A model generated the notes under the pieces. The model was not told the origin of the DNA. It did no database searches and worked only from the letters and a program-made list of their open reading frames with translations. DNA of 64,000 nucleotides from Nitrospirota bacterium (lineage in GTDB: Bacteria; Nitrospirota; Nitrospiria; Nitrospirales; Nitrospiraceae), in the NCBI GenBank assembly GCA_030684575.1, contig JAUXVD010000014.1, positions 124,001 to 188,000 of the forward strand, in the 5' to 3' direction. A program made the position numbers and the translations under genes. Positions 17,135-29,719 of this stretch are shown in pieces; the first letter of the stretch is position 1; each line of letters begins with the position of its first letter.

Positions 17135-18334
17135 ATGGCAAAGGTGCTCGAAGGTCCCGGGATGGGGCTGATGAAGAAGTGGGGTATCACGGTCCCCAAC
17201 TATGTCGTCGTCACTTCGGTTGACGAATTGACAAAGCTCGGTCAAGCCAATGAATGGCTGAAGAAATCCAAGTTGGTGGTCAAGGCGCATGAAGCGCTCG
17301 GCTCCCGGTTCAAGCTTGGATTGGTGAAGGTCGATCTGGATTTCAAGGCGGCGGAAGCGGCCGCGAAGGAGATGCTCGGCCGCCACGTCGGCAGCATCAC
17401 CGTCTCGCAAGTGATCGTGTCTGAAATGATTCCGCACAAAGAAGAATATTATTGTGCGGTGAAGTCTACCCGTGAAGGGACGGACATTCTGGTCGCGAAT
17501 TGCGGCGGTATCGAAGTCGAGTCGAATTGGGATCGCGTGAAGCAGTTAGCCTTGGAAGTCGGGCAGCAGCCCACGGCGGCGGCGCTTGAGAAGGTGGCGA
17601 AGGATGCGGGCTTTACCGGTCCGCTCGTGAAAAAGATGGCCGATTTTGCCGGTAAAATGTTTGCCTGTTTCGACAGTGAAGATGCGCAGTATTTGGAAGT
17701 GAACCCCGTTGTGTTGCGCGAACAAGATAGTGAATTGATCGCCTTGGATGCGGTCACGCTTCTCGACGGCGATGCTAAGTTCCGGCACCCAGATTGGAAC
17801 TTCGCCTTTGCCGCAGAATTTGGCCGTGCCTATTCCAAGCACGAAATGGAAGTCATGGCGGTCGACTCTAAGATCAAGGGGTCGGTCAAATTTATCGAGA
17901 TTCCAGGCGGAGATACGGCGATGCTCCCGGCAGGCGGCGGCGCGAGCGTCTACTATTCTGACGCGGTGGTGGCTCGTGGCGGTAAGCTTGCAAACTACGC
18001 TGAGTATTCGGGTGATCCACCAGATTGGGCGGTTGAAGTGTTGACCGACAAGGTTTGCTCATTGCCCGGGATCAAGAACATCATCGTCGGCGGGGCAATT
18101 GCCAATTTCACCGACGTGGTGAAGACATTCGGCGGCATCATCAACGGATTCCGCAAGGCGAAGTCCGAGGGGAAGCTCAAGGGCGTGAAGATCTGGGTGC
18201 GTCGCGGAGGCCCGCGAGAGAAGGAAGGTCTCGACGCGATGCGCGCGCTCAAGGACGAAGGGTTCGACATCAACGTCTTCGACCGCCATACGCCGCTCAC
18301 CGACATCGTTGACAAGGCGCTCCAGACGAAATAG
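17135..18334 (+). CDS. aclB: ATP-citrate lyase, small (beta) subunit
   Basis: 399 residues, the usual length of the small subunit in bacteria with two-subunit ATP-citrate lyase (about 398 in Chlorobium). It corresponds to the N-terminal ATP-grasp and citrate-binding part of the animal enzyme: the ATP-grasp half includes KLVVKAHEALGSRFKLGLV and YLEVNPVVL, and the citrate-binding half includes LPAGGGASVYYSD and IIVGGAIANFTD. With AclA it cleaves citrate to acetyl-CoA and oxaloacetate using ATP and CoA, the key irreversible step of the reductive TCA cycle. The start follows AAGGAG by seven bases. It is the first gene of the operon, 43 bases from aclA. Confidence 0.95.
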   Translation: MAKVLEGPGMGLMKKWGITVPNYVVVTSVDELTKLGQANEWLKKSKLVVKAHEALGSRFKLGLVKVDLDFKAAEAAAKEMLGRHVGSITVSQVIVSEMIPHKEEYYCAVKSTREGTDILVANCGGIEVESNWDRVKQLALEVGQQPTAAALEKVAKDAGFTGPLVKKMADFAGKMFACFDSEDAQYLEVNPVVLREQDSELIALDAVTLLDGDAKFRHPDWNFAFAAEFGRAYSKHEMEVMAVDSKIKGSVKFIEIPGGDTAMLPAGGGASVYYSDAVVARGGKLANYAEYSGDPPDWAVEVLTDKVCSLPGIKNIIVGGAIANFTDVVKTFGGIINGFRKAKSEGKLKGVKIWVRRGGPREKEGLDAMRALKDEGFDINVFDRHTPLTDIVDKALQTK

Positions 18335-18377
18335 CCATGCCGTCCATGGCCAACTGAATATATAAGGGGAGATCCCG

Positions 18378-20198
18378 ATGAGCATCCTGGCAAATAAAGA
18401 TACCTATGTGGTCATTCAGGGCGGGGTTGCAGGCGTCAACGCCGCGCGCCGAATGGCCGAGTTTTGCTACCTGATCAAACGTTCGCTGAACGTCCTGGCC
18501 TTCGTCTATCCGCCTGATGCCGGCAAGACGCACGAGATTCCCTACGGCAGCGGCCTGGTGGCCGTCCCCATCTATAAGACTGTCGCGGAAGCCACCAAGA
18601 ACCATTCCCAGATCAACACCAGTCTTGTGTACATCGGTGCGGATCGTGCGCTGAAGGGCGGGATGGAAGCCTTGGACGACTCACACATCAAGGTGGTCTC
18701 CATGATCACCGAGGGTGTGCCTGAAAAGGATGCCAAGATCCTGGGCCGTCATGCGACCAAGCTCGGGAAGGTGTTCAATGGCCCTTCGTCGATCGGTATT
18801 GTATCGGCCGGTTCCTGCCGCCTCGGCGTGATCGGCGGCGCGTTCGACAACCTGGTGCTGTCGAAGCTCTACCGTGAAGGCTCTTTTGGTGTCATCACCA
18901 AGTCGGGCGGTCTGTCCAACGAAATTATCTGGATCTGCTCGCAGTTTGCCGACGGTATCACGACAGCCATCGGCATCGGCGGCGATGCCTATCCGGGAAC
19001 CGACTATGTGAGTTATCTCGAAATGTTCGAGAACGATCCCCAGACGAAGGCGGTCATCATCGTCGGCGAAATGGGTGGCGATCTCGAAGAGCGGGCCGCC
19101 GAGTGGTACGGTGCCAAGAAGCGTCGCGTCAAGTTGATGGCCGTGGTCTCAGGATTCTGCCAGGAAAGTCTCCCGAAGGGGATGAAGTTCGGTCACGCCG
19201 GCGCGAAAGAAGGTTTGAAGGGCGAAGGGTCGGCCCGTGCCAAATCCGATGCCCTGAAAAATTCCGGTGCGATTGTCCCGGCGACATTCGGGGCCTTGGG
19301 CCCGGCGATCAAGGAAGCCTATCAGGAGATGTTGAAGTCCGGTCAGGTGAAAGAGCCGGTCGAGCCTGCGTCATTGCCGAAGTTGCCGAAGACGATTGAA
19401 GCGGCCATGAAGGCCGATGAAGTCATGGTGGCCCCGCTGATTCGTACTACGATCAGTGATGACCGCGGCGACGAACCCTGCTATGACGGGTATCCGGCCT
19501 CCGAGCTCATCAATAAAGGCTACGAAATCCCCCACGTCGTGGGACTGCTGTGGGATAAGCGTTTGATCTCCAAGCAAGAAGCTGAAATCATCAAGCGCAT
19601 CATGATGCTGTCGGCTGATCATGGTCCCTGCGTCAGCGGGGCCTTGGGGACGATTATCGCAGCCTGCGCCGGGATAGGCCTGTCCCAGTCGGTCGCAGCA
19701 GGACTGATCATGATCGGGCCCCGTTTCGGTGGCGCCGTGACCGATGCCGGACGCTATTTCAAGCATGCCGTCGACAACAAGATGACGGTGGATGAGTTCC
19801 TGGTCTATATGAAGAAGAACCATGGTCCTGTGCCGGGGATCGGCCATCGCGTCAAGAGTCTGCGGAATCCGGACAAGCGGGTGAAGGAACTGGTCGGGTA
19901 CGTCAAGAGTTTGAACATGAAGACCCCCTGCCTGGATTTTGCGCTCGAAGTGGAGAAGATCACCTCGGTGAAGAAGGACAACCTGATCCTCAACGTGGAC
20001 GGCACGATGGCGGCGGTGCTCGTGGATATCGGCTTCCCGGTCGACAGCTTGAACGGTTTCTTCATCCTTTCGCGCACGATCGGGTTGATCGGGCATTGGG
20101 TGGATCAGAAGCGTCAGGACAGCCGCTTGATCCGGCTGTTCGATTATTTGGTCAATTACGCGGCTCCCAAGCGCCGAGAAGTGCCGCCATTAAAGTAG
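18378..20198 (+). CDS. aclA: ATP-citrate lyase, large (alpha) subunit
   Basis: 606 residues, matching the large subunit (about 608). The N-terminal part is succinyl-CoA-synthetase-alpha-like: a CoA-binding region, then the phosphohistidine loop KFGHAGAKEG at about residue 275. The C-terminal 240 residues are citrate-synthase-like, with GPRFGGAVTDAGRYF and PGIGHRVKSLRNPDKR forming the citryl-CoA cleavage site. The enzyme works as a complex with AclB, encoded immediately upstream. A GGGGAG ribosome binding site precedes ATG 18378. A palindromic repeat occupies the gap to acn. Confidence 0.95.
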   Translation: MSILANKDTYVVIQGGVAGVNAARRMAEFCYLIKRSLNVLAFVYPPDAGKTHEIPYGSGLVAVPIYKTVAEATKNHSQINTSLVYIGADRALKGGMEALDDSHIKVVSMITEGVPEKDAKILGRHATKLGKVFNGPSSIGIVSAGSCRLGVIGGAFDNLVLSKLYREGSFGVITKSGGLSNEIIWICSQFADGITTAIGIGGDAYPGTDYVSYLEMFENDPQTKAVIIVGEMGGDLEERAAEWYGAKKRRVKLMAVVSGFCQESLPKGMKFGHAGAKEGLKGEGSARAKSDALKNSGAIVPATFGALGPAIKEAYQEMLKSGQVKEPVEPASLPKLPKTIEAAMKADEVMVAPLIRTTISDDRGDEPCYDGYPASELINKGYEIPHVVGLLWDKRLISKQEAEIIKRIMMLSADHGPCVSGALGTIIAACAGIGLSQSVAAGLIMIGPRFGGAVTDAGRYFKHAVDNKMTVDEFLVYMKKNHGPVPGIGHRVKSLRNPDKRVKELVGYVKSLNMKTPCLDFALEVEKITSVKKDNLILNVDGTMAAVLVDIGFPVDSLNGFFILSRTIGLIGHWVDQKRQDSRLIRLFDYLVNYAAPKRREVPPLK

Positions 20199-20203
20199 GC
20201 AAG

Positions 20204-20270
20204 TGGTGCGAGGCGTGCGGCAAGGGGCTGACTCCCTCCCGCCTCTAGCCTCGTGTCTCTGGCCCGTAAG
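20204..20270 (+). repeat. Degenerate GC-rich palindrome (GGCGTG/CCTCGTG type)
   Basis: The gap between aclA and acn holds imperfect inverted sequence built from GCGAGGCGTG-like and CCTCTAGCCTCGTG-like words. Related words occur at 27259-27326 and 57928-58030, so this looks like a genome-wide interspersed repeat. It could modulate transcript stability or read-through. Confidence 0.45.
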
Positions 20271-20284
20271 TAAGGAGATAAATC

Positions 20285-24786
<4,502 letters not shown>

Positions 24787-24790
24787 AAAA

Positions 24791-24866
24791 GCCGTCAGCG
24801 GTCAGCTGTCAGCGATCAGTCGACGGGAATCCGAAGGCTGAACGCTGATGGCTGAGAGCTGATAGC
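24791..24866 (+). repeat. Palindromic TCAGC/GCTGA repeat, copy 1
   Basis: Clustered TCAGC words (24791-24821) face clustered GCTGA words (24835-24866) across a short spacer, forming a long imperfect hairpin. A second copy of the same design flanks the other side of the next gene at 25601-25669. Confidence 0.65.
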
Positions 24867-24868
24867 AG

Positions 24869-25591
24869 ATGTTGGAGAGCATGGTACAAGAAGACAGCAA
24901 CGTTATCGATCAGCCGGAAGTCATCCGGCACAAGATGGTCACGGTCGAAATCGCCGGCAAGAAGTACGAAGTGCCGGAGGGGATCACGATCATCAAGGCC
25001 CTCTGGTACTCCGGGCAGGAAGTCGTCCGAGGGGCCGGCTGTCTCGGCGGCTTCTGCGGCGCCTGTGCAGCCTACTATCGGACCAAGGACGATCCGAAAG
25101 TGCGCACCTGCCTGGCCTGCCAAATGGCGGTGCAAGACGGCATGTCGATCACGATGATGCCGCCGTTTCCCGCCCGCAAGGCGACCTACGACATTCAGGC
25201 CCTCAAAGATCCGAAACAAGACCTCTTCAATCTCTATCCCGAAGCGCCGCTCTGCCGGAACTGCAACGCCTGCACTGAAGCCTGCCCACAGAAGATCGAC
25301 GTGCGGGAGGGAGTCTGGAAAGCGGTCTTCGGCGATTTCAAAAGCGTCTCCGAGATGTTCATGGATTGCGTGATGTGCGGCATGTGCACGCCGGTCTGTA
25401 TCGCGGACATCGCTCCCAATCTGGTGGCCCTGTATGTGAGTCGGGCGCAGGGGGCTCATTTCACCGAGAAACCTGTGGGCCTGGATACGCGGATCAAGGA
25501 AATTCAGGACGGTCGTTTTACGGATGAATGGGCCAAGATTCTCAAGATGACTGAGAAAGAACTGGCCGATCACTGCGCGACGGTCAAGTAG
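24869..25591 (+). CDS. frdB: Fumarate reductase/succinate dehydrogenase iron-sulfur subunit
   Basis: 240 residues. The N-terminal 2Fe-2S ferredoxin-like domain has the ligand pattern GCLGGFCGAC with a distal CLAC. The C-terminal part has two further clusters, CRNCNACTEACP and CVMCGMCTPVC. This three-cluster plan is that of FrdB/SdhB, which passes electrons to the flavoprotein. The adjacent flavoprotein gene and the rTCA setting support fumarate reduction to succinate. No membrane-anchor subunit is encoded next to the pair, so the electron donor is not evident. The start is uncertain: ATG 24869 has no clear ribosome binding site and ATG 24881 has GGAG only three bases away. Confidence 0.8.
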   Translation: MLESMVQEDSNVIDQPEVIRHKMVTVEIAGKKYEVPEGITIIKALWYSGQEVVRGAGCLGGFCGACAAYYRTKDDPKVRTCLACQMAVQDGMSITMMPPFPARKATYDIQALKDPKQDLFNLYPEAPLCRNCNACTEACPQKIDVREGVWKAVFGDFKSVSEMFMDCVMCGMCTPVCIADIAPNLVALYVSRAQGAHFTEKPVGLDTRIKEIQDGRFTDEWAKILKMTEKELADHCATVK

Positions 25592-25600
25592 CCTAACAAG

Positions 25601-25669
25601 TCATCAGCCGTCAGCTCTCAGCTTCTGGAGATGAGGCAAAAGCTGAACGCTGATCGCTGAACGCTGAAA
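25601..25669 (+). repeat. Palindromic TCAGC/GCTGA repeat, copy 2
   Basis: The same architecture as the repeat at 24791: TCAGC words at 25601-25623 and GCTGA words (AGCTGAACGCTGATCGCTGA) at 25640-25669 form an imperfect hairpin filling the gap between the two fumarate reductase genes. Confidence 0.65.
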
Positions 25670-25677
25670 GCACATTC

Positions 25678-27258
25678 ATGGACATTCATGCTCTTCAACA
25701 GATCGTACACCAGACGCGGGATGCTCGACGCAAGCAGACCTTTCCGAAGCTCTCACCGGTCGATCGCGACCAACTGATTCATCAGTATCATCCGGATTTT
25801 CGGGCAAGTGCGTTTCGGCCGATCCGTTTCGGTCCCAATGTGGGGGACAAGACGGCGATCGAGCTGGCGACCTTGCTGGAGGGCGATAGTTCTATTGCCG
25901 ACGGATTCGATTTGACGCCTCACTACACGACCGATGTGTTGGTGGTGGGCGGTGGTGGGGCTGGTTGTGCTGCAGCGCTTCATGCCCATGGAGCCGGTGC
26001 CAAGGTCATGCTGGCGACGAAGCTTCGTCTCGGCGACTCCAACAGCGTCATGGCCCAAGGGGGTATGCAGATTTCGGTGGCACCTGAAGATTCGCCCGTC
26101 ACGCATTTCGTGGATACGCTGAAGGGCGGCCACATGCAGAACGACCATCAGCTGCTCAAGGTGATGGTCGAAGAAGGTCCGTCGATTGCGAAATGGCTCT
26201 TGAGCCTGGGTGTGTTGTTCGATCGTGACGGAGACGGGAATCTCCATGTCAAAAAAGGCGGCGGGAGCTCAAAGCCTCGCCTCCTGACCTGCTCCGACTA
26301 CACCGGCCTTGAAATTATGCGGGTGCTCAAGGACGAGGTCCTGAATCAGAAGATTCAGCTACTCGAGTTCTGCGCTGCGGTCGAGCTGACGAGTGATGCC
26401 AATGGTCATTGCACCGGCGCCATTTTCAAAGACCTCGACAACCAGCGCCACGTCGTCGTCGCAGCCAAGTCTGTCATTCTGGCGACGGGCGGGATCGGCC
26501 GGCTCCATATTCAGGGGTTCCCGACCAGCAATCATTACGGTGCGACAGGTGACGGACTCTGCTTATCCTATCGGCTTGGCGCGAAACTCATGCATGTGGA
26601 TACGTTCCAGTATCACCCTTCAGGCGCCGTCTATCCCGAACAGCTCATCGGGGCCTTGGTGACAGAAGGCATCCGGTCAGAAGGTGGACAGTTGGTCAAT
26701 GCGAAGGGCGAACGGTTCGTCAACGAACTGGATACCCGTGATGTCGTCTCGGCGTCGATTATTCGGGAATGCGAAGAGGGACGGGGCATTCGAACCATGT
26801 CCGGGCGAGTCGGTGTCTGGCTCGACACCCCGCTGCTCGATGCCGCAAGCGGCCCCGGTACGATGGAGAAGCATTTCCCTGCGATGATGCTGCAGTTCGA
26901 GCGATTCGGTATCGACATCAGCAAAGATCCCGTGCTGATCTATCCCACGTTGCATTATCAGAACGGTGGGGTGAAGATCGACACGAATTCAGAGACCGAC
27001 GTGAAGAATCTCTTTGTGGCGGGAGAAGCGTCCGGTGGATTGCATGGGCGCAATCGATTGATGGGAAATTCCCTGCTCGACCTGATGGTCTTTGGTAAAC
27101 GGTCGGGATTGACGGCCGCGGCGCGTGCGGCTGCCGTGCCACAGGGGAAATTGACGGTCGAGCATCTGAAAGCATTCCGCGCCGAAGCGAAAAAGCATGG
27201 CAATGCGAGCGGAGTCGTCTCGCCCATGATCCTGCCGGCATACACAAGAAAAGAATAA
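25678..27258 (+). CDS. frdA: Fumarate reductase/succinate dehydrogenase-type flavoprotein
   Basis: 526 residues. An N-terminal extension of about 80 residues precedes the FAD-binding VLVVGGGGAGCAAALHAHGA. The family block SNSVMAQGGMQ follows, then FQYHPSG and the C-terminal FAD-contacting NLFVAGEASGGLHGRNRLMG. The His that carries covalent FAD in membrane Sdh/Frd enzymes (in SHTxAAQGG) is not present, so FAD is probably bound non-covalently. With the iron-sulfur gene upstream it most likely reduces fumarate in the rTCA cycle. It could belong to a different branch of the family, such as soluble thiol- or ferredoxin-linked reductases; the sequence alone does not settle this. Confidence 0.8.
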   Translation: MDIHALQQIVHQTRDARRKQTFPKLSPVDRDQLIHQYHPDFRASAFRPIRFGPNVGDKTAIELATLLEGDSSIADGFDLTPHYTTDVLVVGGGGAGCAAALHAHGAGAKVMLATKLRLGDSNSVMAQGGMQISVAPEDSPVTHFVDTLKGGHMQNDHQLLKVMVEEGPSIAKWLLSLGVLFDRDGDGNLHVKKGGGSSKPRLLTCSDYTGLEIMRVLKDEVLNQKIQLLEFCAAVELTSDANGHCTGAIFKDLDNQRHVVVAAKSVILATGGIGRLHIQGFPTSNHYGATGDGLCLSYRLGAKLMHVDTFQYHPSGAVYPEQLIGALVTEGIRSEGGQLVNAKGERFVNELDTRDVVSASIIRECEEGRGIRTMSGRVGVWLDTPLLDAASGPGTMEKHFPAMMLQFERFGIDISKDPVLIYPTLHYQNGGVKIDTNSETDVKNLFVAGEASGGLHGRNRLMGNSLLDLMVFGKRSGLTAAARAAAVPQGKLTVEHLKAFRAEAKKHGNASGVVSPMILPAYTRKE

Positions 27259-27326
27259 GGCTAGCGGCTTGAGGCCAGAGGCAAAGGGTGAGAGGAAGTC
27301 TCGCCCCGTGCCCCTCGCCTACGACT
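27259..27326 (+). repeat. Degenerate GC-rich palindrome (GAGGC/GCCTC type)
   Basis: The frdA-sucC gap contains facing words such as GCGGCTTGAGGCCAGAGGC and CGTGCCCCTCGCC. It resembles the repeats at 20204-20270 and 57928-58030. Confidence 0.4.
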
Positions 27327-27338
27327 GAAGGGAGCGAT

Positions 27339-28517
27339 ATGGACGTTCATGAGTTCCAGGCTAAGCAATTGTTCGGGCAATTCGGGATCACGGTTCCGCG
27401 CGGGAAAGAGATCACCTCGCCCGAAGCGGGCGCCGCATGGGTGGCAGAGCTCAATACCCCGGTGTTTGTCGTCAAGGCACAAATCCATGCAGGCGGACGC
27501 GGTAAAGCCGGCGGCGTGAAGATTACCAAGGATAAGGCGGCTGTTCCAGGCCTGGTCAAGGAACTCATCGGTAAGACGCTCGTCACCCACCAAACCGGTC
27601 CCAAGGGGCGGGAAGTGCGGCGATTGCTGATCGAAGAGGGCGCGGCGATTGCCAAGGAATTGTATGTGAGCATCGTCGTCGATCGGGATAGTGGATGGCC
27701 TGTGTTTATCGCGAGTACAGAAGGCGGGATGGAGATCGAAGAGGTCGCCGCCCATACGCCGGAGAAGATTATCCGCGAAGCGATCGACCCGGCCGTCGGG
27801 TTTCAAGGCTACAACGGGCGAAACATCGCGTTTGCGCTCGGGCTTCCTGCCATGGAGCCAGCCGTGGTGAATCCCTTCGTGCAAATGCTCGGGAATCTCT
27901 ATCGCATGTTCATGGAGAAGAATGCGGCGATGGTGGAGATCAATCCGTTGGTCATCACCAGCGACAAGAAACTCATTGCGCTGGACGGCAAGGTGTCGTT
28001 CGACGATAGTGCGTTATTCCGGCATGCCGATGTGCAGCAGATGCGCGACCTCCATGAAGAAGATCCGCTTGAAGTTGAAGCGGGAGAAAATAATCTGAAC
28101 TACGTGAAGCTGGACGGCAACATCGGTTGCATGGTGAATGGCGCGGGTTTGGCCATGGCCACGATGGACGTGATCAAGCTGGCAGGCAGCGAGCCTGCGA
28201 ACTTTCTCGATGTCGGCGGTGGCGCGACCAAGGAAACCGTGGCGGCTGGATTCCGGATCCTGCTCAAGGATCCGAACGTCAAGGGCATCTTCATCAACAT
28301 TTTCGGCGGAATCGTTCGTTGCGAACGGATCGCTAACGGAGTGATCGAAGCGGCGAAAGAAGTGAAGATTACGGTGCCATTAGTCGTCCGGCTCCAAGGC
28401 ACGAACGCGGAAGAAGGCCGTAAGTTGCTGGCCGAGTCCGGTCTCAAGTTGGAAGTGGCCGACGATCTGTGGGAAGCGGCGCAAAAAATTGTGAAGTTGA
28501 CGGGTAAAGCGGCGTAA
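27339..28517 (+). CDS. sucC: Succinyl-CoA synthetase, beta subunit
   Basis: 392 residues from ATG 27339, which has GAAGGGAG upstream and gives the classic N-terminus MDVHEFQAKQLF; the longer frame from 27288 would add a repeat-derived tail and is rejected. The ATP-grasp domain includes VKAQIHAGGRGKAGGVK and MVEINPLV; the C-terminal ligase half includes FLDVGGGATKETV and INIFGGIVRCERIA. With SucD it forms succinyl-CoA from succinate, CoA and ATP, the rTCA step between fumarate reduction and 2-oxoglutarate synthesis. Confidence 0.96.
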   Translation: MDVHEFQAKQLFGQFGITVPRGKEITSPEAGAAWVAELNTPVFVVKAQIHAGGRGKAGGVKITKDKAAVPGLVKELIGKTLVTHQTGPKGREVRRLLIEEGAAIAKELYVSIVVDRDSGWPVFIASTEGGMEIEEVAAHTPEKIIREAIDPAVGFQGYNGRNIAFALGLPAMEPAVVNPFVQMLGNLYRMFMEKNAAMVEINPLVITSDKKLIALDGKVSFDDSALFRHADVQQMRDLHEEDPLEVEAGENNLNYVKLDGNIGCMVNGAGLAMATMDVIKLAGSEPANFLDVGGGATKETVAAGFRILLKDPNVKGIFINIFGGIVRCERIANGVIEAAKEVKITVPLVVRLQGTNAEEGRKLLAESGLKLEVADDLWEAAQKIVKLTGKAA

Positions 28518-28527
28518 GAGGAAGAGT

Positions 28528-28621
28528 GGAGGCACAGGGTTGATCCCCTGTGCTCGCGCAACGCGCGCCCTCAGAAGGGCCTCGTTGGACGCGCGCAGTG
28601 GGGGCTCAATCCTGCGCCTCC
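28528..28621 (+). repeat. 94-base palindromic element between sucC and sucD
   Basis: GGAGGCACAGGGTTGA at the left end is mirrored by TCAATCCTGCGCCTCC at the right, with an inner CGCGCG-rich inverted section. The ends match as inverted repeats with two mismatches. It begins 10 bases after the sucC stop. It may attenuate or stabilise the transcript between the two subunit genes. Confidence 0.7.
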
Positions 28622-28676
28622 TAAAAACCGTTTCCCGGTCTAGGGGGAAGTGGAAAAAGAAAGAAATGAGGATATC

Positions 28677-29549
28677 GTGAGCATTCTCGTTAATAAGCAT
28701 ACGCGGGTGGTGGTGCAGGGGATCACGGGCAAGGAAGGCTCGTTCCATGCGACGCAGTGCAAGGCCTACGGGACGCAGGTCGTTGCGGGCGTGACGCCGG
28801 GCAAGGCCGGGCAAGAGGTCGAGGGCATTCCCGTATTCAATACGGTGCGCGATGCCGTGAAGAAATCCCAGTGCGACACCTCGCTGATCTTCGTGCCTCC
28901 GCCGTTTTGCGCCGATGCGATTCTGGAAGCGGCCGATGCCGGCGTGAAGTTGATCATCTGTATTACCGAAGGCATCCCGGTGAACGACATGGTCAAAGTG
29001 AAGCGCGCGCTGTATGGCCGCGATGTTCGTTTAATCGGACCGAACTGCCCAGGCGTGATAACGGTCGATGAAGCGAAGATCGGTATCATGCCCGGCTTCA
29101 TCCATAAGAAGGGGATCGTCGGTGTCGTCTCCCGCAGCGGGACCCTCACCTATGAAGCGGTCCATCAACTCTCGACGCTTGGACTTGGTGAAACGACCTG
29201 CGTCGGCATCGGCGGAGACCCGGTGAATGGGACAGGCTTCGTCGATGTATTGGCCCTGTTCGAGAAAGATCCCGAGACTCAAGGGATCGTCATGATCGGT
29301 GAAATCGGTGGCGATGCAGAAGAGAAAGCCGCTGAGTTCATCAAGAAGAATGTGAAGAAGCCGGTCGTGAGCTTCATTGCCGGAATCACGGCGCCTCCAG
29401 GCCGCCGTATGGGCCATGCCGGCGCCATCGTGTCCGGCGGCAAGGGTACGGCAGCTGAAAAGATGAAGACACTCGAAGCGGCCGGCGTCCGGGTGGTAAA
29501 GAACCCGGCTGAAATCGGCCATGCGATCAAGTTGGCGCTCGGGCGGTAA
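28677..29549 (+). CDS. sucD: Succinyl-CoA synthetase, alpha subunit
   Basis: 290 residues from GTG 28677. That start has GAGG five bases upstream and yields [20 protein letters not shown], the standard SucD N-terminus; the frame's earlier GTG at 28650 is less likely. The CoA-binding Rossmann region, the phosphohistidine loop [14 protein letters not shown] near residue 245 and the C-terminal ligase residues are present. It pairs with SucC. Normal length for the family (about 289-295). Confidence 0.96.
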   Translation: MSILVNKHTRVVVQGITGKEGSFHATQCKAYGTQVVAGVTPGKAGQEVEGIPVFNTVRDAVKKSQCDTSLIFVPPPFCADAILEAADAGVKLIICITEGIPVNDMVKVKRALYGRDVRLIGPNCPGVITVDEAKIGIMPGFIHKKGIVGVVSRSGTLTYEAVHQLSTLGLGETTCVGIGGDPVNGTGFVDVLALFEKDPETQGIVMIGEIGGDAEEKAAEFIKKNVKKPVVSFIAGITAPPGRRMGHAGAIVSGGKGTAAEKMKTLEAAGVRVVKNPAEIGHAIKLALGR

Positions 29550-29590
29550 GCCGATACCTCTTCTCGTCGTCTGTAAGACATTCAGTGAAT

Positions 29591-29623
29591 GTGGGGATGG
29601 GTGAATGATCACCGCATCCCCAC
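29591..29623 (+). terminator. Strong hairpin after sucD, possible terminator
   Basis: GTGGGGATGGGTGA and TCACCGCATCCCCAC pair almost perfectly around a four-base loop, 41 bases after the sucD stop. A T-tract is lacking, so it may terminate poorly or act as a 3' stabiliser. It marks the likely end of the rTCA operon. Confidence 0.5.
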
Positions 29624-29719
29624 TTCGCATGTTGATCCCTCACCTGCTCTTTGCTCTCAATTCATCGGAGCCTCGTTATTTCCCTTCTTCTGTCCCGCTA
29701 TTCGTGTTACGCTGATCGC

